Part shown: piece by piece, positions 59,998 to 64,000 of the stretch
Position numbering within the stretch: position 1 is the first letter of the stretch
Layout: every line of letters begins with the position of its first letter
Origin: Streptomyces sp. NBC_00461
GTDB taxonomy: Bacteria > Actinomycetota > Actinomycetes > Streptomycetales > Streptomycetaceae
DNA length: 64,000 nucleotides
Direction: 5' to 3'
NCBI RefSeq assembly: GCF_036013935.1
Contig: NZ_CP107902.1
Location: forward strand, 10,263,001 to 10,327,000
The notes under the pieces: generated by a model
Databases searched by the model: none
Told to the model about the DNA's origin: nothing
What the model saw: only the letters and a program-made list of their open reading frames with translations
Translations under genes and position numbers: made by a program

Positions 59998-60282
59998 CCG
60001 CTGACACAGGTCGCCCACCGCCGCTGGAGAGCACCGGTCGAACGTGCGGTCGCCTGGCTCGTCCAGCACGGCAACTGCCGCCTGCGCTACCGCGGCGCCA
60101 TCGCCAACAACACCTGGCCCCACGCCCGGGCAGCCGCCCTCAACCTCCGCCGCCTGATCAACCTCGGACTCACCCAGACAGGCGGAACCTGGCAACTCGC
60201 CCCGGCCACCCCAGCGAAAGGGGGCTGCCCGGCCTCCAGCCGGACAACCCCTCGCCAAGATCTCTATGGATCTTGGCGCTAG
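59998..60282 (+). pseudogene. IS4/IS5-type DDE transposase C-terminal fragment
   Basis: Reads without a start codon: [60 protein letters not shown], ending TAG 60282. VER-(A)-AWL followed by R-RYRG and AALNLRRL is the C-terminal catalytic-Glu region of IS4/IS5-related transposases. It ends 1 bp from the EthD gene stop. Confidence 0.65.
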
Positions 60283-60283
60283 A

Positions 60284-60604
60284 CTAAGCGTCCTCGAGGA
60301 CTTCCGCGAATGCGATCACTACTCCTCCGGTGGCGTGCGCTTTGGTAGCGGCGACAAGGGGACCCGCCTCTGCGGCGGCGGCGCTGGCCGCCGCGTAGTC
60401 GGCGAAGTACAGGTCCAACAGTCGGTACGCCGGGGTCGGGCTGCCGTCTTCCTTGGGCCACACCTTCGACGTCTGCAGCCGAGTCAGTCCGGGGAGCTTG
60501 CGCGCGAGCGCGAGCTGGTCGGGGTAAGCCGCCTCGAAGGTGTCCGGGTCGGTGGGGTTGGAATAGACAAAGCTGATCTTGGTCGGCTTGCCTTGCTCCG
60601 TCAT
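60284..60604 (-). CDS. EthD-family protein
   Basis: 106 residues from ATG 60604. [58 protein letters not shown] and [14 protein letters not shown] match the EthD dimeric alpha-beta barrel family. Members include EthD of ether degradation and polyketide-tailoring proteins. The substrate is unknown. It is divergent from the AraC gene, which probably regulates it. Confidence 0.8.
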   Translation of the reverse strand: MTEQGKPTKISFVYSNPTDPDTFEAAYPDQLALARKLPGLTRLQTSKVWPKEDGSPTPAYRLLDLYFADYAAASAAAAEAGPLVAATKAHATGGVVIAFAEVLEDA

Positions 60605-60789
60605 GGATGGCCTCTTGATTGTTGGTCTCGGTTGATACAAGCGAGCGGGCCCAGACTCGGACGACGATGTCAGCAATTCCAGTGGCATAGGTGCTTCGCC
60701 GATGGAAGAAGTTGGCACATGACAGAGTGCCCAGAGTCATGGCCCCACTCACTGTTTGCTAAACCTAGTCAGAGGAATGGACAGCGACC

Positions 60790-61872
60790 ATGACCGCTCC
60801 GCCGGGAAATCTTGCCGATCGTCCAGCGATGCCAGAGGGTTTACTCCGATCGCCGCAAGCGTTTGCCGATCCGCCAGCGCTTGAGGACGCCGCACTCGGC
60901 CTCAACGCAGATGGTCAAATGCACGACTTGCTCTCGGAGCTTCTCCGGAGCGCCCGTCTGAGCGGAGAACGGATCGTTGCGTACGCTCCGCCGCGGAATT
61001 TCTCGATCGGCTTCGCCGATATCGGCAGCCTGCACATCATAGAAGCAGGCGAACTCGTGCTTCGGGTCGACGGAGACCCGCACGTCCAGCACTTGAGCCG
61101 CGGCGATGTCGTCCTGCTCCCGCGCGGTGACACGCACCACATCAGCGACGCAGGCAAGCGCGCGCAAGCGATCGTGCGTACCAGCGCACCCGAGCCGGCG
61201 CGCTGGCTCTGCGGCACATTCACGATCGGCGCCCCACAGGCGAGCCACCTGCTCCGGTGCCTGCCTGCCGTGATCATACTGCGCGGTGACCGCGGTCCAG
61301 CGCTCGAAGGGCTCGAAGTCGCACACAGGATGCTCGTATTCGAGATGCAATCGCCCTCTCAAGGATCGGCGGTGATGGTCGCCCGCATCCTCGATCTGAT
61401 CTTCATTCAGATTCTGCGCGCCTGGGCCGCTGGCTCGGACGCCGAACCGAACTGGCTGGCCGGTGCGTTCGACCCCCAGATCAGCCTGGCCTTGAGCGCT
61501 ATCCACCGAGACATCGGCCACGACTGGACAGTCGACGAGCTGGCCCGAGCGTGCAACCTTTCACGGTCGGCGTTCGCTGCGCGGTTCGTCGCTCGCGTCG
61601 GGAAGCCGCCAGCAACCTATCTCGCGCACGTACGCCTGGGCGCCGCCACCGACCTGCTCCGTGACACCTCCCTTCCGCTCACGCTCATTGCGGAGAGCGT
61701 TGGCTACACGTCCGAGGCGGCATTCAGCCGCGCGTTCAAGAACCGCTACGGCATGCCACCGGCTCGCTGGCGAAGAGACACACGATGTCGCCCGCCCGTA
61801 AGCACTCCCTCCCCAGACCCAGAAGCAGGTGAACCGGCTCGTCAACCGCGAACGAGCCGCCAGCGAGCATGA
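60790..61872 (+). CDS. AraC-family regulator with N-terminal cupin-type sensor
   Basis: 360 residues from ATG 60790. The sensor part has LHIIEAGELVLRVDGDPHVQ, LSRGDVVLLPRGDTHHISDA (cupin). The DNA-binding part near residues 235-335 has two helix-turn-helix units: WTVDELARACNLSRSAFAAR and LTLIAESVGYTSEAAFSRAF, then KNRYGMPPARWRR. The 186-bp divergent region with the EthD gene should contain the operator. The C-terminal tail is low complexity. Confidence 0.85.
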   Translation: MTAPPGNLADRPAMPEGLLRSPQAFADPPALEDAALGLNADGQMHDLLSELLRSARLSGERIVAYAPPRNFSIGFADIGSLHIIEAGELVLRVDGDPHVQHLSRGDVVLLPRGDTHHISDAGKRAQAIVRTSAPEPARWLCGTFTIGAPQASHLLRCLPAVIILRGDRGPALEGLEVAHRMLVFEMQSPSQGSAVMVARILDLIFIQILRAWAAGSDAEPNWLAGAFDPQISLALSAIHRDIGHDWTVDELARACNLSRSAFAARFVARVGKPPATYLAHVRLGAATDLLRDTSLPLTLIAESVGYTSEAAFSRAFKNRYGMPPARWRRDTRCRPPVSTPSPDPEAGEPARQPRTSRQRA

Positions 61873-62533
61873 CCTCTCCGACGTGAGATGTCTGGCGCAT
61901 CCTCACGGAGCTCCGCATGAGCGCTCAGCTCGCGACCTCCCTGCTTCGGGGTGTGCAACTGACGATCAGCGTCCACACCTTCTCGGGAAGCGGTGAAGGG
62001 CACAGCCGATTCCATGTGCCTCGGAAAACCTCCCCCGTGTGACCCGCGGGTTGTACCGAGCGAGTCACGTCTTCGCACCACACCCGAGTAGTGCGATTGT
62101 CCGGCTGCCGCGATCGCCGGTCGTCGGCCTAGCCTTTCCACGCCACGGCGAACAGGCAGGCGCCCGGCAGTCCGGCAGGCGCTGCGCCACGGTGACGGCT
62201 CCTCGGCGGACAGAGTCCGCCGAGTCTGGATTCGCCTCAACCCTCGTCGATCCGCTGATCTTTCCTGCAGAGGCGATGCGGCGATGCAACCCCGGAACGG
62301 GCAACGGAGTATTCGGAGTCGCACAGGCTCCGCTCCTTCCCATTCCGACCTGCCGAAGGGAGAGCTGTGTACGGGGCGCAGGTCTCTGGGAAACGGCCAC
62401 CAGGTGTGGCACGGAGCCCTCTTCCACGACGCCGTGCACCGCCGCATGCGCGTCACCGCTGAACCGAGACCTGCACCTGTAAAGCAACCACCGCCCCTTG
62501 ACCTGACAGGGGCCGGAACCATGGGGGAGACCC
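61873..62533. other. 660-bp region without a supportable gene
   Basis: Open frames on both strands lack family resemblance and believable starts. The last 100 bp should hold the promoter of the secreted-protein gene at 62534. GACCTGACAGGGGC and a GGGGGAGA ribosome site lie close to its start. Confidence 0.4.
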
Positions 62534-63064
62534 TTGAACAGAATCAGTCATGCTGCCGCCGTCGCCGCCTTGGTACTGGCTGCCGGCGCGACCACCTGCG
62601 TCACCGCGTCGGCGGCCCCGTCGCACACCGGTACGGTCGTGGCCAACGCGGCCTCACGGACCGGCTTCACGACGACAGTTGGCCGCGAGGCCGCGCTCCG
62701 GCCTTCCACGGTCGCCCCGAAGATCGTCTGGCATCCCGGCGGCTGCAACAAGGAGACAAGGGGGCCCTTCACGGCCAGCGCCTGTACCAGCGACACAGGG
62801 TTCGCTGGTGTGGACTTCAACTCCGACGCCTACATCGACGCCAAGCCCAACGGGTGTTTCTACCTGGAGATCGACCTCCGCGACGCGAACGCCAACAAGC
62901 TTGCCACCGGCGACTGGCAGCGGTTCTGCGGCACCGGCCACTTCCTCGGCCCGACCTTCAGCGGTCAGAAGTACAACCAGCCGTACTACAGCGAGCTGAC
63001 CATCGCGAGCGGCAACCAGTCCTACGTCATCGACAGTCCGTACATCGGCTACACGTGGAACTGA
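62534..63064 (+). CDS. Small secreted protein
   Basis: 176 residues from TTG 62534 (GGGGGAGA 5 bp upstream). A Sec-type signal peptide (SHAAAVAALVLAAGATTCVT, then ASA-A) ends near residue 29. The mature protein is rich in Gly, Asn, Tyr and Thr, with four cysteines (GGCNKE, ASACTS, NGCFYLEID, RFCGTG), probably forming two disulfides in a beta-sheet fold. No enzyme motif was recognised. It lies 34 bp upstream of a second secreted-protein gene. Confidence 0.7.
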   Translation: MNRISHAAAVAALVLAAGATTCVTASAAPSHTGTVVANAASRTGFTTTVGREAALRPSTVAPKIVWHPGGCNKETRGPFTASACTSDTGFAGVDFNSDAYIDAKPNGCFYLEIDLRDANANKLATGDWQRFCGTGHFLGPTFSGQKYNQPYYSELTIASGNQSYVIDSPYIGYTWN

Positions 63065-63098
63065 CCGTAGGGCACCATCTCAGAGAGGAAGCCACATC

Positions 63099-63614
63099 GT
63101 GAAGCGCACGACCACTGCTCTCCGGCTCGCCATCGCCGCCTGCACCGTCGCAGGTGCCGTACTGGCCACTGCCCCCCTCGCCACGGCCGAGAACGCCACC
63201 AAGGACGCCGCGATGTCGCCCGGCTACACGATCGAGGCGCGTGTCTACAAGGACTTCGGCGTCGCCCACCCCACGAAGTGGGTGACCTCCGCCTGGACGT
63301 ACCACGGGGCCGCGTTCCAGAGTATGACCCGCATCCGTAACACGGCGACCCTGGCCAGTTCCGTGGGGACGTTCACGTGGAGCTGCAGCGTCGGCGTGAG
63401 TACGGGCGGGCCGGAGGGCAACTGCACCGGCACGCCGAACGTGTCCACCTACAGCACCAGCCAGTACTGGGAGAACGGCAACACCTACGAGGCCGACCTG
63501 AACGGGTACATGTACCCGTCCTGGAACACCACGTGGGAGCAGGTCTGCTCGATTGCCTCGGCCAGTTCCAGTTCGCTGGGCATTCACGGGCAGAGCCAGG
63601 CCTGCGTCGGCTGA
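63099..63614 (+). CDS. Small secreted protein
   Basis: 171 residues from GTG 63099 (GAGAGGAAG upstream). The signal peptide LRLAIAACTVAGAVLATAPL ends at an ATA-E-like site. The mature part has four cysteines (FTWSCSVGV, GNCTGTPN, WEQVCSIAS, SQACVG) and beta-type sequence (TKWVTSAWTYHGAAFQSMTR). It is similar in size, cysteine number and composition to the product of the preceding gene but not obviously homologous. The pair probably forms a secreted operon. Confidence 0.7.
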   Translation: MKRTTTALRLAIAACTVAGAVLATAPLATAENATKDAAMSPGYTIEARVYKDFGVAHPTKWVTSAWTYHGAAFQSMTRIRNTATLASSVGTFTWSCSVGVSTGGPEGNCTGTPNVSTYSTSQYWENGNTYEADLNGYMYPSWNTTWEQVCSIASASSSSLGIHGQSQACVG

Positions 63615-63734
63615 CCCATCCTGCGGTGCCCGCCGTTCTCGCGGCGGGCATCCGTCCGCCGACTCCGCACCCCTCTCGTCCCCCTCTCGCCCTGTGGCCC
63701 TGCCACGCCTTCGACCAGCAGGAGACCAAGGATC

Positions 63735-64000
63735 ATGCAGGTTCGCCTCCGCGGGGCGGTGGCGGTGCTCGCCGCCGTGCTCGTGCTCCTGGGCGCCCTC
63801 GGCGGCTGTGCGGCCGGTCCCGCGACGACCTTGCAGCAGAGCCGCCTTGCGGCGGACCTCGCCCGGCTTCGCGGGGACGACGGCCTCTACTCCGCGAGCG
63901 TCCCCGACCGGCCCGGGCTGTACGACTCCGCCTACGGACTGGCCGCGCTGTCGGCCCTCGGAGAGCCCGGGCAGCTGAGCGAACCCGTGACGCGGAAGGT
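63735..64000 (+). CDS. Lipoprotein, N-terminal part (runs off the window)
   Basis: From ATG 63735 (AGGAGA upstream). The signal peptide AVAVLAAVLVLLGALGGCAA has a lipobox L-G-G-C, so the protein is membrane-anchored outside the cell. The visible mature part (LQQSRLAADLARLRGDDGLY, LYDSAYGLAALSALG) is helical and may belong to an alpha/alpha-toroid. The frame is open at the window's end. Function unknown. Confidence 0.65.
   Translation, partial: MQVRLRGAVAVLAAVLVLLGALGGCAAGPATTLQQSRLAADLARLRGDDGLYSASVPDRPGLYDSAYGLAALSALGEPGQLSEPVTRK

Noticed and set aside
1..64000. tRNA or rRNA genes
   Set aside because: No cloverleaf-like or rRNA-like conserved stretch was noticed on either strand; a covariance-model scan would be needed to be certain.

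Overview
The very high G+C content, strong third-position GC bias, GTG/TTG starts, many stop/start overlaps and the gene families present point to a Streptomyces (or close relative). A tap-tpg pair (telomere-associated protein and terminal protein, 31597-34206) shows that the source carries linear-replicon maintenance genes. The left 43 kb has the character of a linear plasmid, integrative element or chromosome arm; the right 20 kb looks like ordinary chromosome-arm metabolism with decayed mobile DNA. No tRNA, rRNA or CRISPR array was recognised.

Layout. 1-503: start of a TcpC-like conjugation gene leaving the window. 504-1198: non-coding stretch dense in TGCGCA and GGTCGGG repeats, a candidate origin, transfer or partition site. 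1199-5426: rightward genes for a replication-initiator-like winged-helix protein with a duplicated domain, a membrane/unknown protein and a lipoprotein. 5686-17552: leftward block of small plasmid-type genes (a multi-HTH protein, two PP-loop/PAPS-reductase-like proteins, a queuine-transglycosylase-like protein, DprA-like, Ssb-like, many unknowns). At least four promoters here share one motif, and three genes carry apparent single-base frameshifts. 17982-23132: a 1376-residue NACHT-type NTPase ending in a PD-(D/E)XK nuclease domain, followed by an HNH protein: a candidate defence module.

23217-31128: a transposition-like module. A DDE transposase, two AAA+ ATPases, a protein with a recombinase-fold-like C-terminus and a DNA-binding protein are translationally coupled. 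Two relatives of the fourth protein's N-terminal domain flank the operon. 31141-34206: palindromic operator, small regulator, tap and tpg. 34246-37852: a HEAT-repeat gene and a Fic gene, each bordered by members of one repeat family built on GGTGACAAC. 37851-43217: coiled-coil/winged-helix protein, HTH proteins with shared GTGCAG operators, DUF6083-type protein and a UvrD/Rep-type helicase.

43305-64000: an ECF sigma factor of the large SigJ/DUF6596 type with its YCII partner; an SDR gene split by a 2.9-kb Tn3-like relic with 42-bp inverted ends; a frameshifted CDI-immunity-type gene; a complete cellobiose-type uptake and hydrolysis locus (lipoprotein, two permeases, GH1 beta-glucosidase, LacI regulator) with palindromic GAGAGCGCTCTC operators; TfoX-like and anti-sigma-like ATPase genes; a decayed HTH/DUF2690 gene and two IS remnants; a divergent EthD/AraC pair; two small secreted proteins and the start of a lipoprotein gene.

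Best candidates for undescribed biology: the NACHT-nuclease/HNH pair beside the five-gene transposition operon with its three paralogous flanking or internal proteins, and the repeat-bounded HEAT and Fic cassettes next to tap-tpg.
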